Assembly: GCF_049060325.1 (NCBI RefSeq)
Contig: NZ_JBMGPW010000007.1
Coordinates: 91,394-155,393, forward strand
Direction: 5' to 3'
Origin: Vescimonas sanitatis
Lineage (GTDB): Bacteria > Bacillota > Clostridia > Oscillospirales > Oscillospiraceae
DNA length: 64,000 bases
Below the pieces are notes generated by a model. That model searched no databases and had not been told where the DNA came from. It saw nothing but the letters and a program-made list of their open reading frames with translations. The stretch's first letter is position 1. The number at the start of each line of letters is the position of its first letter. Positions 1 through 7,560 of this stretch are shown here, piece after piece. The position numbers and the translations under genes were made by a program.

Positions 1-757
1 CGGGACCATCTATCTGGACGACCGGCTGTTCGACGGGGTAACGGCCTTTCTCTCCCGCATACGGGAGAAGGGCGGACGGTATCTGTTTTTGACCAACAAC
101 TCCTCCAAAGGTGTGGAGGGCTATATAGAAAAGCTGAACGGCATGGGCATCGCCACCGGGCGGGAGGACTACCTGACCTCGGTGGACGCGGCCGTCGACC
201 TGCTGCGAAGGCGGTATCCGGGACGCCGGTGCTACGTGCAGGGGACCCGGTCCTTTTACGATCAGCTGGCAGCGGCGGGGATACCCGTCACCTGTGACCG
301 GGAGGACGGCGCGGAGATCCTGCTCAGCGGCTTTGACCGGGAGCTGACGTTTCAGAAGCTGGAGGACGCCTGCATCCTTTTGAACCGGGGTGTCACCTGG
401 CTGGCCACGAACCCGGACTGGGTGTGCCCCACCTGGTACGGCGCCGTGCCGGACTGCGGCAGCGTATGCGAGATGCTGCACCGGGCCACCGGACGGGAGC
501 CGGAGTTCATCGGCAAGCCCCGGCCCGCCATGGTGCAGCTGGCGCTGGAGCAGACCGGGTACCCGCCGGAGGCGGCGGTACTGCTCGGCGACCGGCTGTA
601 CACGGACATCGCCTGCGCGGTGAACGCCGGGATCGACAGCGTTTTCGTGCTGTCCGGCGAGGGGACACGGGACGACATTGAAAGAGACGGCATACGCCCC
701 ACATGGGTGTACGACGATATCAACGCGGTATTCCGCGCGTGGGAGGAGACACCATGA
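1..757 (+). CDS. HAD-IIA family phosphatase (5' truncated by window edge)
   Basis: Partial gene: the reading frame is open from base 2 with no start before the edge, so the N-terminal Asp nucleophile motif is missing. Visible are the HAD motif II region (LTNNSSKG), a cap region, the motif III lysine (GKPRPAM) and motif IV (GDRLYTDI), the arrangement of NagD/AraL/p-nitrophenylphosphatase-type IIA enzymes. These are cytoplasmic Mg-dependent phosphatases acting on small phosphorylated metabolites; the substrate cannot be read from the sequence. Its stop overlaps the ATG of the MFS gene (ATGA), so the two are probably translationally coupled, which suggests dephosphorylation of a compound linked to that transporter. 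Confidence 0.85.
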   Translation, partial: GTIYLDDRLFDGVTAFLSRIREKGGRYLFLTNNSSKGVEGYIEKLNGMGIATGREDYLTSVDAAVDLLRRRYPGRRCYVQGTRSFYDQLAAAGIPVTCDREDGAEILLSGFDRELTFQKLEDACILLNRGVTWLATNPDWVCPTWYGAVPDCGSVCEMLHRATGREPEFIGKPRPAMVQLALEQTGYPPEAAVLLGDRLYTDIACAVNAGIDSVFVLSGEGTRDDIERDGIRPTWVYDDINAVFRAWEETP

Positions 758-2349
758 AGCTGAATTACAAGCGCACCATTCTGGTCGGCTTTGCTTTTTT
801 CCTGATCTGCGCCTTCTGGCAGGCCTATGACAACACAGTGCCGCTGATCCTGACCAACAAATTCGGCATGAGCCAGACCTGGTCCGGCGTCATCATGGCG
901 ATGGACAACGTACTGGCGCTGTTCCTGCTGCCGCTGTTCGGGCACATCTCTGACAAGTGCACCCACCCGAGAGGGCGGCGGACGCCGTTCATCGTGGTGG
1001 GCACGCTGATCGCGGCGGTGGCGCTGATCGCGCTGTCCTTCGCGGACAACGCGCAGCTGAAGCGGCTGGACAAGGTGTCCGCCATTGACGACCCGGCGGC
1101 ACTGACGGTGATCTATAACGAGCAGAAGGACGCCACGCTGCTGTCCCCCAGCGGCGAGAGCTTTATTCTGGGGCATAAATTCACGGAGGCGGAGTTCACC
1201 GCCATCCGCAGCCAGACCGTCACCCCGGAGGGCAAGACCGTCACCGACCCGGCGTACACCAACTACGTGGTGCCGGCGCGGCAGGCCTGCGCCCGGGACG
1301 CGGCGGCGGCCAATCCCGGCGCGCTGGTGGTGTTCGTGGGGCTGCTGCTCATCATTCTGCTGAGCATGGCCACGTTCCGGTCGCCGGCGGTGGCGCTGAT
1401 GCCGGACGTGACGCCCAAGCCCCTGCGGTCCAAGGCCAACGCCATCATCAACCTGATGGGCAGCGCCGGCGGCATTATCGTGCTGGCGCTGGGCATGGTG
1501 TTCGCCACGGCATCGGTGAGCAACAGCATGATGAGCTACACCGGGTACTTCGGCGTCATCGCGGCGCTGATGCTCGCGGCGCTGGTGGTGTTCATGCTGA
1601 CGGTGCGGGAGCCGGAGTGGGCAAAGGAGATGCAGGCGCAGTCCGTGGCCGCGGGCGTTGAGAACGCAGAGGAGGCGGCGCACCCCAACGGGGGGCGGAA
1701 GCTGTCCGCTGACGAGGTGAAGAGCCTGCTGCTGATATTGCTGAGCATCGTGCTGTGGTTCTTCGGCTACAACGCCGTGACCAGCAAATACTCGGTATAC
1801 GCCAGCAACATCCTGCACAAGGACTACAACCTGACGCTGATCATCGCCCAGGCGGCGGCCATCGCGGCCTATCTGCCGGTGGGCTTCATCGCCGGGAGGA
1901 TCGGGCGGAAGAAGACCATTCTGGCCGGCGTGGTGATGCTGACCGTAGCCTTCGGCGTGGCCGGGTTCCTGACAGCGGACAGTCCCGCGGCACTGATGAA
2001 CGCCATGTTCGCCCTGGCGGGCATCGCCTGGGCCACCATCAACGTCAACTCCTTCCCCATGGTGGTGGAGCTGGCCTCCGGCGGCGATGTGGGCAAGTAC
2101 ACAGGCTTTTACTACACGGCGTCCATGGCGGCACAGGTGGCTACGCCCATGGTGTCGGGACTGCTGATGGACAAATTCGGAATGCACGTGCTGTTCCCCT
2201 ACGCGGCGGTGTTCACGGCGCTGGCCTTTGTGACCATGCTGTTCGTGAAGCACGGCGACAGCAGGGAGGTACCGAAGCAGACTGCCGCGGCGGGCACAGA
2301 GGACGCCGGGGCTATTGACAATACGGTGGAGGAGCTGACAAACGACTGA
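754..2349 (+). CDS. MFS transporter with a long soluble insert
   Basis: A 531-aa polytopic membrane protein. The ATG at 754 overlaps the previous stop and is preferred over a further-upstream codon. N-terminal helices (WQAYDNTVPLIL, then AMDNVLALFLLPLFG) and the loop HISDKCTHPRGRRTPF correspond to the MFS loop 2-3 signature; a second six-helix half carries GRIGRKKTI at the equivalent place. The layout resembles SLC45/GPH-like sugar transporters. Odd feature: roughly 90 hydrophilic residues (about residues 105-195) lie between early transmembrane helices, making an unusually large external loop. It is coupled to the HAD phosphatase before it and to the GDPD after it. Substrate unknown. Confidence 0.85.
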   Translation: MKLNYKRTILVGFAFFLICAFWQAYDNTVPLILTNKFGMSQTWSGVIMAMDNVLALFLLPLFGHISDKCTHPRGRRTPFIVVGTLIAAVALIALSFADNAQLKRLDKVSAIDDPAALTVIYNEQKDATLLSPSGESFILGHKFTEAEFTAIRSQTVTPEGKTVTDPAYTNYVVPARQACARDAAAANPGALVVFVGLLLIILLSMATFRSPAVALMPDVTPKPLRSKANAIINLMGSAGGIIVLALGMVFATASVSNSMMSYTGYFGVIAALMLAALVVFMLTVREPEWAKEMQAQSVAAGVENAEEAAHPNGGRKLSADEVKSLLLILLSIVLWFFGYNAVTSKYSVYASNILHKDYNLTLIIAQAAAIAAYLPVGFIAGRIGRKKTILAGVVMLTVAFGVAGFLTADSPAALMNAMFALAGIAWATINVNSFPMVVELASGGDVGKYTGFYYTASMAAQVATPMVSGLLMDKFGMHVLFPYAAVFTALAFVTMLFVKHGDSREVPKQTAAAGTEDAGAIDNTVEELTND

Positions 2350-3182
2350 TGAAAGCGATCATAATTATCATTATTGTACTGCTGGTGCTGTTCTGGCTGT
2401 ATCTGCTGTGCCTGCGGTGCCGGCGGGGCAAGATGGATCAGGCGTATTTCCGGCAGTGGCGGTATGCCCACCGGGGCCTGCATGACAGGGAGAAGGGTAT
2501 TCCGGAGAACTCCATGGCGGCGTTCAAGCGGGCGGCGGCCAACGGCTTCGGCGCGGAGCTGGACGTGCACCTGATGAAGGACGGCAAGCTGGCCGTGATC
2601 CACGATGCCTCCCTGCTGCGGACAGCGGGTGCGGACGTGGAGATCGAGGACCTGACCGCGGAGGCGCTGGAGCAGTACCCGCTGGAGGGAACGGAGCAGA
2701 GGATCCCCCTGCTGGAGGAGGTGCTGCCGCTGTTCACGGACCGGGCGCCGCTGATCGTGGAGCTGAAGGCGGAGCGCGGCAACGCCGAGGCGCTGGCCGC
2801 GGCGGCCAGCAAGGTGCTGAAGAAGTACAAGGGCGCGTACTGCGTGGAGTCCTTCGACCCCCGGTGCCTGATGTGGCTGTGGCAGAACGAGCCGGATATC
2901 CTGCGGGGACAGCTGAGCGAGGATTTCTCCGCCCACGGGGACGCGCAGCATCTGCCCGGCGGTATCCGGTGGATCCTGGCGAACCTGCTGCTGAACGTGC
3001 GGACGCGGCCGGACTTCATCGCCTATCGGTTTGAGGACCGGGGCAATCTGTCCCTGCGGCTGTGCCGGGGCTTCTACAAGGTGCAGGAGGCCAGCTGGAC
3101 CGTGCGGGACAGGGAGACTATGGAAAAGGCCGAGGCGGCCGGGAACCTGGTCATCTTTGAACATTTTGACCCCAGGGGGTAA
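2349..3182 (+). CDS. Glycerophosphodiester phosphodiesterase
   Basis: A 277-aa protein with an N-terminal membrane anchor (hydrophobic residues 3-20) and a GDPD TIM-barrel. Catalytic signatures are visible: YAHRGLHD (HR motif), IPENSMAAF (E-N), GAELDVHLMKDG (the E-D metal pair) and VIHDASLLRT. The family hydrolyses glycerophosphodiesters to glycerol-3-phosphate plus an alcohol, recycling lipid head groups or teichoic-acid pieces. The single-helix anchor suggests membrane-proximal action. The start overlaps the MFS stop by one base, so all three genes probably form one operon. Its exact substrate is not evident. Confidence 0.9.
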   Translation: MKAIIIIIIVLLVLFWLYLLCLRCRRGKMDQAYFRQWRYAHRGLHDREKGIPENSMAAFKRAAANGFGAELDVHLMKDGKLAVIHDASLLRTAGADVEIEDLTAEALEQYPLEGTEQRIPLLEEVLPLFTDRAPLIVELKAERGNAEALAAAASKVLKKYKGAYCVESFDPRCLMWLWQNEPDILRGQLSEDFSAHGDAQHLPGGIRWILANLLLNVRTRPDFIAYRFEDRGNLSLRLCRGFYKVQEASWTVRDRETMEKAEAAGNLVIFEHFDPRG

Positions 3183-3188
3183 CGGACT

Positions 3189-3746
3189 ATGCGCGTGATC
3201 ACGGGGACTGCCAGAGGCAGGGTATTGAAGGAGCTGGAGGGGCTGGAGACACGGCCCACCACCGGCAAGGTGAAGGAGAGCCTGTTCTCCATCATACAAT
3301 TCGACATTGAGGGACGGCGGGTACTGGACCTGTTTGCCGGCACCGGACAGCTGGGCATCGAGGCCCTGAGCCGGGGCGCGGCGGAGTGCGTGTTTATCGA
3401 CCGGCGGGCGGACGCGGTGAAGCTGATACAGGAAAATCTGGCGCTGTGCCGCCTGGCGGACAGAGCCAGAGTGCGGCAGGGGGACGCGCTGCCGTATCTT
3501 CGCAGCGGGGAGACGTTCGACATCGTGTTCCTCGACCCGCCCTACGCCAGCGGGCTTTTACAGCAGGCGCTGACGGATATCGCAGCGTTTGACATTTGCC
3601 GTGCACATGGTATAATCATAGCAGAGAGCGCGGTGGACACGGTGCTGCCGGAGATGCCCGCGCCCTATGCCCTGTATCGGGAGTACAGATACGGCAAGAT
3701 CAAGCTGACGGTGTATCATCGCGGCGGAAATGAGGATACGGAATGA
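3189..3746 (+). CDS. rsmD: 16S rRNA (guanine(966)-N(2))-methyltransferase RsmD
   Basis: 185 aa, the normal RsmD length. It has the N-terminal TRPTTGKVKESLFSII block, the SAM-binding motif LDLFAGTGQLGIEALSRGA (about residues 43-61) and the catalytic motif FLDPPYASG typical of N2-guanine methyltransferases. RsmD methylates G966 of 16S rRNA in the assembled small subunit. The start lies six bases after the GDPD stop, and its end overlaps coaD by four bases. The rsmD-coaD pair is a classic conserved neighbourhood in Firmicutes, which supports both calls. Confidence 0.95.
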   Translation: MRVITGTARGRVLKELEGLETRPTTGKVKESLFSIIQFDIEGRRVLDLFAGTGQLGIEALSRGAAECVFIDRRADAVKLIQENLALCRLADRARVRQGDALPYLRSGETFDIVFLDPPYASGLLQQALTDIAAFDICRAHGIIIAESAVDTVLPEMPAPYALYREYRYGKIKLTVYHRGGNEDTE

Positions 3747-4222
3747 ATATCGCCATTTACCCCGGCAGCTTTGACCCCATCACGCTGGGACACCTGGATA
3801 TCATCCGCCGGGCGGCGCGGTGCTTCGACAAGGTGTGCGTGTGCGTGATGGTGAACTGCCAGAAGCAGCAGCCTATGTTCACGCCGGAGCGCCGGCTGGA
3901 GCTGATCCGCCAGTCCGTGGCGGGCATCCCCAACGTGGAGGTGGAGAACTGGTCCGGGCTGCTGGCGGACTTCGTCCGCAGCAAGGACGCGCACATTCTG
4001 GTGAAGGGCGTGCGGAACTGCGCCGACTGGGAGCTGGAGGCCCAGATGGCGCGCATCAACGGCGGTATCTGTCCCGGGCTGGAGACGGTGCTGCTGCCCG
4101 CCAGCGCGGCGTATGAGCACTTCAGCTCCACCATGGTGCGGGAGATGATCCGCTACCACCAGCCATTGGAAAAGTATGTACCGGCGCCGGTCGCCGAGGA
4201 ATTGATGCGGCAGCGGGGTTGA
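3743..4222 (+). CDS. coaD: Pantetheine-phosphate adenylyltransferase (CoaD)
   Basis: 159 aa, full length. It has the nucleotidyltransferase motif YPGSFDPITLGHLDI with the T/HxGH ATP-binding site at about residues 6-20, the RSKDAHILVKGVRN pantetheine-binding stretch, and the C-terminal SSTMVREM (ISST-type) motif. It transfers AMP from ATP to 4'-phosphopantetheine, the penultimate step of coenzyme A synthesis, in the cytoplasm. The ATG overlaps the rsmD stop (ATGA). Confidence 0.96.
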   Translation: MNIAIYPGSFDPITLGHLDIIRRAARCFDKVCVCVMVNCQKQQPMFTPERRLELIRQSVAGIPNVEVENWSGLLADFVRSKDAHILVKGVRNCADWELEAQMARINGGICPGLETVLLPASAAYEHFSSTMVREMIRYHQPLEKYVPAPVAEELMRQRG

Positions 4223-4262
4223 GCCTCCCGGCGCCGACAAAAAGAAAGGAACGGACCGCACT

Positions 4263-4790
4263 ATGGAAGAGAAAGATGTACAGCGCCTGTTGGATATGCT
4301 CTACGGCATGATCGACGAGGCAAAAAGCGTGGCCTTCAGCTCTGACAAATGTATCATCGTCCGGGACGAGGCGCTGGATCTGCTGGATGAGATCCGGGCC
4401 AAGCTGCCCCTGGAGCTGAAAAAGGCCCAGGAGCTGATCGCCGCCCGCAGCGAATATGTGGCCGGGGCCAAGAAGGAGGCGCAGGAGGTACTGCGTCAGG
4501 CGGAGCTGGATGCCCGCACCATCGTGTCCGAGAGCGAGACACTGCAGCTGGCACGCCAGAAGAGCAGCGAGATCATCCGCCGGGCCGAGGACCGCAGCAA
4601 GGAGCTGTATCACGTGGCCAACACCTACACCGAGGACGCGCTGCGCCGCACCGAGGAGGCCATCCAGGCCGCGCTGACCGAGGTACAGGAGTCCCGGGCG
4701 CGGTTCCGGGCCGCCAGCAAGGAGCAGATGCAGGCCCAGCGCCAGCAGCTGAACGAGTCCGCCGCTGAAAAGAGCGAGGGCCAGCGCTGA
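4263..4790 (+). CDS. Conserved coiled-coil protein following coaD
   Basis: A 175-aa protein preceded by AAAGGAA-type SD bases. Apart from a short N-terminal helical segment it is almost entirely a charged Ala/Glu/Arg-rich coiled coil (about residues 45-165), without signal peptide or membrane helix. Similar proteins after rsmD/coaD in Clostridia are often loosely called ATPase or ATP-synthase-B-like because of the helix, but no Walker motif is visible. A DivIVA- or scaffold-like role is conceivable but unsupported. It is the last gene of the first operon and is followed by a strong terminator. Confidence 0.75.
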   Translation: MEEKDVQRLLDMLYGMIDEAKSVAFSSDKCIIVRDEALDLLDEIRAKLPLELKKAQELIAARSEYVAGAKKEAQEVLRQAELDARTIVSESETLQLARQKSSEIIRRAEDRSKELYHVANTYTEDALRRTEEAIQAALTEVQESRARFRAASKEQMQAQRQQLNESAAEKSEGQR

Positions 4791-4821
4791 GCGCTCCCCT
4801 CCCCCACACAGTATTTACGTT

Positions 4822-4858
4822 GACCGCCGCAGGCAGAGCCTGCGGCGGTCCGCCTTTT
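4822..4858 (+). terminator. Intrinsic terminator after the coiled-coil gene
   Basis: A 12-bp perfect GC stem (GACCGCCGCAGG / CCTGCGGCGGTC) with a 5-nt loop ends at 4850 and is followed by CGCCTTTT. It closes the HAD-to-coiled-coil operon. Confidence 0.85.
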
Positions 4859-5008
4859 CGGACGGAAAGCGAGGCCGATCCCGACCGGTGGAAAACGCCG
4901 CTGCCGCCGCGGTATCCGGCGGCAGTTATAGACTTTGTGGAAAATCTATAAAATCCACGTAAATTTTTCTGCGATTTCCACAAGAAATCCTCATCTTGTG
5001 TTAACAGG

Positions 5009-5047
5009 CTCCGGCGGGCACAAAATCTTGTGCTCGCCGGAGTTTTC
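5009..5047 (+). terminator. Second intrinsic terminator upstream of mraZ
   Basis: A 15-bp stem with one G-U pair (CTCCGGCGGGCACAA / TTGTGCTCGCCGGAG), loop AATC, then TTTT. It lies about 160 nt beyond the previous terminator. The 4861-5008 stretch between them is A/T-rich and I see no gene in it, so this either backs up termination or ends a short non-coding transcript. Confidence 0.7.
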
Positions 5048-5147
5048 CGCTTATGTTCATCGAACAAGCGTTTCAAAAAGTGGGAAAATTGGGCCGAAAA
5101 CCGGCGGAATATCTGGCTTTTGCCGTGGCGGTAGACATAATTTTTCC

Positions 5148-5176
5148 TTGCAATTCCGCTGGGGATTATGTATACT
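5148..5176 (+). promoter_or_regulatory. Promoter of the mraZ/dcw operon
   Basis: TTGCAA (5148-5153), 17-bp spacer, TATACT (5171-5176): a good vegetative sigma-factor promoter about 100 bp before the mraZ start. Confidence 0.75.
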
Positions 5177-5186
5177 AACCTCGTTA

Positions 5187-5224
5187 GTGGTGAATTGTGG
5201 GGGCAATATCCATATTTGTGGGGG
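5187..5224 (+). promoter_or_regulatory. Candidate MraZ operator (phased GTGG repeats)
   Basis: GTGG-type repeats begin at 5187 (GTGGT), 5197 (GTGGGGG) and 5218 (GTGGGGG), that is 10 and 21 nt apart and thus on one helical face, just downstream of the promoter -10. Known MraZ operators are direct TGGG/GTGG repeats at about one helical turn in the mra promoter region; autoregulation here is inferred from that. Confidence 0.55.
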
Positions 5225-5277
5225 ATGTTCCCACGGTTTTCCACCGGGGACTATTTTTTTCGGAAGGAGGCGGACCC

Positions 5278-5694
5278 ATGACCGGTCAGTATGCACACAC
5301 GATCGACGCCAAGGGGCGCCTCTTTATTCCCGCCGCGCTGCGGAAGGAGCTGGGCCAGACGTTCCACATCACCGTGGGACAGGACCACTGCCTGTCGGTG
5401 TACTCCGACGAGAGCTGGGCGGCGTTTATGGACAAGCTGAAGGCGCTGTCCTACAACGAGGTAAAAAAGCTGCGGGCGCTGTTCGCCTACGCGGCGGACT
5501 GCGAGCCGGACGGCCAGGGACGCATCCTCATCCCCGCCAAGCTGCGGGAGTATGCGGGGCTGACCAGGGAGGTCGTGGTCATCGGCAGCTTTGACCGGGC
5601 GGAGATCTGGGACGCTGAGCGCTGGGCCGCCGTGGAGAACGATGCCTTCGCCTCCGGCGAGCTGGAGAGCGCCATGGCGGAGATGGGTCTGTGA
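5278..5694 (+). CDS. mraZ: Transcriptional regulator MraZ
   Basis: 138 aa, close to the usual ~143. The ATG at 5278 follows AAGGAGG by 7 nt and gives the canonical N-terminus MTGQYAHTIDAKGRLFIPA; a longer reading from 5197 would start inside the operator. The two AbrB-like swapped-hairpin repeats are visible (DAKGRLFIPAALRKEL and DGQGRILIPAKLREYA). MraZ binds the dcw promoter region and in studied bacteria represses its own operon. The stop overlaps the GTG start of rsmH. Confidence 0.95.
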   Translation: MTGQYAHTIDAKGRLFIPAALRKELGQTFHITVGQDHCLSVYSDESWAAFMDKLKALSYNEVKKLRALFAYAADCEPDGQGRILIPAKLREYAGLTREVVVIGSFDRAEIWDAERWAAVENDAFASGELESAMAEMGL

Positions 5695-6644
5695 GCACCG
5701 TGACGCAGGAGAAGGACTACGGCCATGTGCCGGTGCTGCTGCACGAGTGCCTGGACGCGCTGGCCATCAAGCCCGACGGCATCTATGTGGACGGCACGCT
5801 GGGCCGGGCGGGTCACTCGCTGGAGATCGTAAAACGGCTGACCACCGGACGGCTCATCGGCATCGACCGGGATGAGACGGCCATTGCCGCCGCGCAGGAG
5901 CGTCTGGCGGACTACGGGGACCGGGTGACGCTGGTCCACAGCAATTTTGACCGCATCGGCGATATCCTCGCCGACTTGCACATAGACGGGGCGGACGGTA
6001 TGCTGTTCGACCTGGGCGTCTCCTCTCCGCAGCTGGACGACGCGGAACGGGGCTTCAGCTATATGCACGACGCGCCGCTGGATATGCGGATGGACCGGAC
6101 GGCGTATCTCACCGCCCGGGAGGTGGTGAACAGCTGGAGTTATGAGGAGCTGCGGCGCATCCTGTTTGAGTACGGCGAGGAGCGCTACGCGCCGGCCATC
6201 GCCAAGCGGATCGTACAGCACCGGGAGCAGCAGCCTATCGAGACGACGCTGGAGTTGGTGGACATCATCAAGTCCGCTATGCCGCCACAGGCGCTGCGGG
6301 AGAAGCAGCACCCGGCCAAGCGGAGCTTTCAGGCCATACGCATCGCCGTCAACGGCGAACTGGACGCCCTGCCGCCCATGCTGGAGGCGGCCGCGGCGCA
6401 TCTGAACACAGGCGGGCGGCTGGCGGTGATCTCCTTCCACTCGCTGGAGGACCGGATCATCAAGAAGACCTTGCAGGAGCTGGCCACCGGCTGCATCTGC
6501 CCGCCGGAGTTCCCGGTGTGCGTATGCGGTAGGAAGCCGAAGCTGAAGCTGGTGAGCCGGAAGCCCATCGTATCCGGCGAAGAGGAATTGGCACACAACC
6601 CCCGCGCACGCAGCGCCAAGCTGCGGGTGGCGGAGAAGGTATAA
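5691..6644 (+). CDS. rsmH: 16S rRNA (cytosine(1402)-N(4))-methyltransferase RsmH
   Basis: 317 aa from a GTG start overlapping the mraZ stop (GTGA). It has the RsmH hallmarks: HVPVLLHECLDAL, the SAM-binding YVDGTLGRAGHS, DGMLFDLGVSSPQLDDAERG, and the C-terminal ISFHSLEDRIIKKT. The enzyme methylates C1402 N4 in the ribosomal P site. It is followed by an unusual tandem repeat before ftsL rather than the usual near-overlap. Confidence 0.96.
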   Translation: MSTVTQEKDYGHVPVLLHECLDALAIKPDGIYVDGTLGRAGHSLEIVKRLTTGRLIGIDRDETAIAAAQERLADYGDRVTLVHSNFDRIGDILADLHIDGADGMLFDLGVSSPQLDDAERGFSYMHDAPLDMRMDRTAYLTAREVVNSWSYEELRRILFEYGEERYAPAIAKRIVQHREQQPIETTLELVDIIKSAMPPQALREKQHPAKRSFQAIRIAVNGELDALPPMLEAAAAHLNTGGRLAVISFHSLEDRIIKKTLQELATGCICPPEFPVCVCGRKPKLKLVSRKPIVSGEEELAHNPRARSAKLRVAEKV

Positions 6645-6651
6645 CAGCAAA

Positions 6652-6873
6652 GCAAAGCATCGGCGGAAAAGAGCCACATCCGGCGAGTTATTTTTCGCCG
6701 AGACGCGGCGCAGACGTGCAGCCATACTTTGTGTATGGCAAGCGGCTGCAGCAAAGTATCGGCGGAAAAGAACCACATCCGGCGAGTTATTTTTCGCCGA
6801 GACGCGGCACAGACGTGCAGCCATACTTTGTGTATGGCAAGCGGCTGCAACAAAGTATCGGCGGAAAAGAACC
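6652..6873 (+). repeat. 99-bp tandem repeat (about 2.2 copies) between rsmH and ftsL
   Basis: Copies start at 6652, 6751 and 6850 (the last partial, to about 6873), a period of exactly 99 bp with only about three differences between the full copies. Each unit can form two hairpins: CGGCGA...TCGCCG (loop about 8 nt) and GCAGCC...GGCTGC enclosing CCATA...TATGG. Although 99 is a multiple of three, no start/RBS makes this a credible coding region; it lies in the rsmH-ftsL intergenic region and should be transcribed as part of the operon. Confidence 0.9.
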
Positions 6874-6897
6874 GACGGAGGAAGGAGGGAGTTTTAC

Positions 6898-7440
6898 ATG
6901 GCCAACTATCGTCACGGCGCCACCTACGGCAGCCTGGCATATGATCTGGACGCGCTGGCGCGGGAAAAGCAGCTGGACGAGGCCGGAAAGCTCCCCCAGA
7001 AGAAGGTACGGCCGGCGCAGCCGGAGGTACAGCCGGTACAGCGGCGGCAGACCGCGGTACGGGCCGCGGTGCGGCCCTCCCCTGTTCTGCTGCTGGGAAC
7101 GGTGCTGGTGGTGGGCATGGTCATCGCGCTGATGCTGTGCTATGTGAAGCTGACCGGCATTTCCGATAATGTGTCCTCCATCAAGCGGGAGATCTCCGCC
7201 CTGGAGGAGGAGCACGTGGCGCTGCTGACGGCGTATGAGCGCACCTTCGATCTGGCCACCGTGAAGGCGGCGGCGGAGGCGGCGGGTATGTCCAAGCCCA
7301 GCAGCGGCCAGATACAGTACATCGACCTGTCGGGTGCGGACAGCGTGGAGGTATACGCCGCGGGCGGCGCGGCGGCGCTGAACGGCTTTACCGAAAAGGC
7401 AGAGTCGCTGTGGGCGTATGTACTGGAATATTTCCGCTGA
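6898..7440 (+). CDS. ftsL: FtsL-like cell division protein
   Basis: 180 aa, ATG preceded by GGAGGAAGGAGGG. Topology fits FtsL/DivIC: a cytoplasmic basic N-terminus of about 60 residues, one membrane helix (about 62-84, LLLGTVLVVGMVIALMLC), then an extracytoplasmic coiled coil (ISDNVSSIKREISALEEEH). FtsL joins FtsB/DivIC and FtsQ/DivIB to activate FtsW-PBP at the septum. Sequence conservation in this family is poor, so the call rests on position (rsmH-ftsL-PBP) and topology. The tail past about residue 120 is longer than in many FtsL proteins. Confidence 0.8.
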   Translation: MANYRHGATYGSLAYDLDALAREKQLDEAGKLPQKKVRPAQPEVQPVQRRQTAVRAAVRPSPVLLLGTVLVVGMVIALMLCYVKLTGISDNVSSIKREISALEEEHVALLTAYERTFDLATVKAAAEAAGMSKPSSGQIQYIDLSGADSVEVYAAGGAAALNGFTEKAESLWAYVLEYFR

Positions 7441-7462
7441 GGGAAAGTATAGTATAAGCGCG

Positions 7463-7490
7463 AGGAGTAAGAAGGCGACTTCTTGCTCCT
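7463..7490 (+). other. Stem-loop with GNRA-type tetraloop in the ftsL-PBP gap
   Basis: AGGAGTAAGAAG / CTTCTTGCTCCT form a 12-bp stem with one wobble around a GCGA tetraloop. No T-run follows, so it is more likely an RNA stability or processing element than a terminator. Confidence 0.45.
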
Positions 7491-7560
7491 TGCTTGGTCT
7501 ATAACAGCAGGGCGCGGCGGCGCCGGAGCAGGGTCCGACGGCAAAACAGGAGGCACTATC

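Noticed and set aside
352..2253. Long minus-strand open frame (633 codons) across the HAD and MFS genes
   Set aside because: Antisense shadow in GC-rich coding DNA: His/Arg/Gln-rich low-complexity translation, no start signal, and clear conserved genes on the other strand.
4861..5008. DnaA-box-like sequences (TGTGGAAAA, TTTCCACAA) as an origin
   Set aside because: Only partial matches to TTATCCACA, no cluster, and no dnaA/dnaN context.
6716..7132. Open frame with repeated 33-residue peptides over the 99-bp repeats
   Set aside because: It exists only because the period is a multiple of three; no SD, and it runs out of frame into ftsL.
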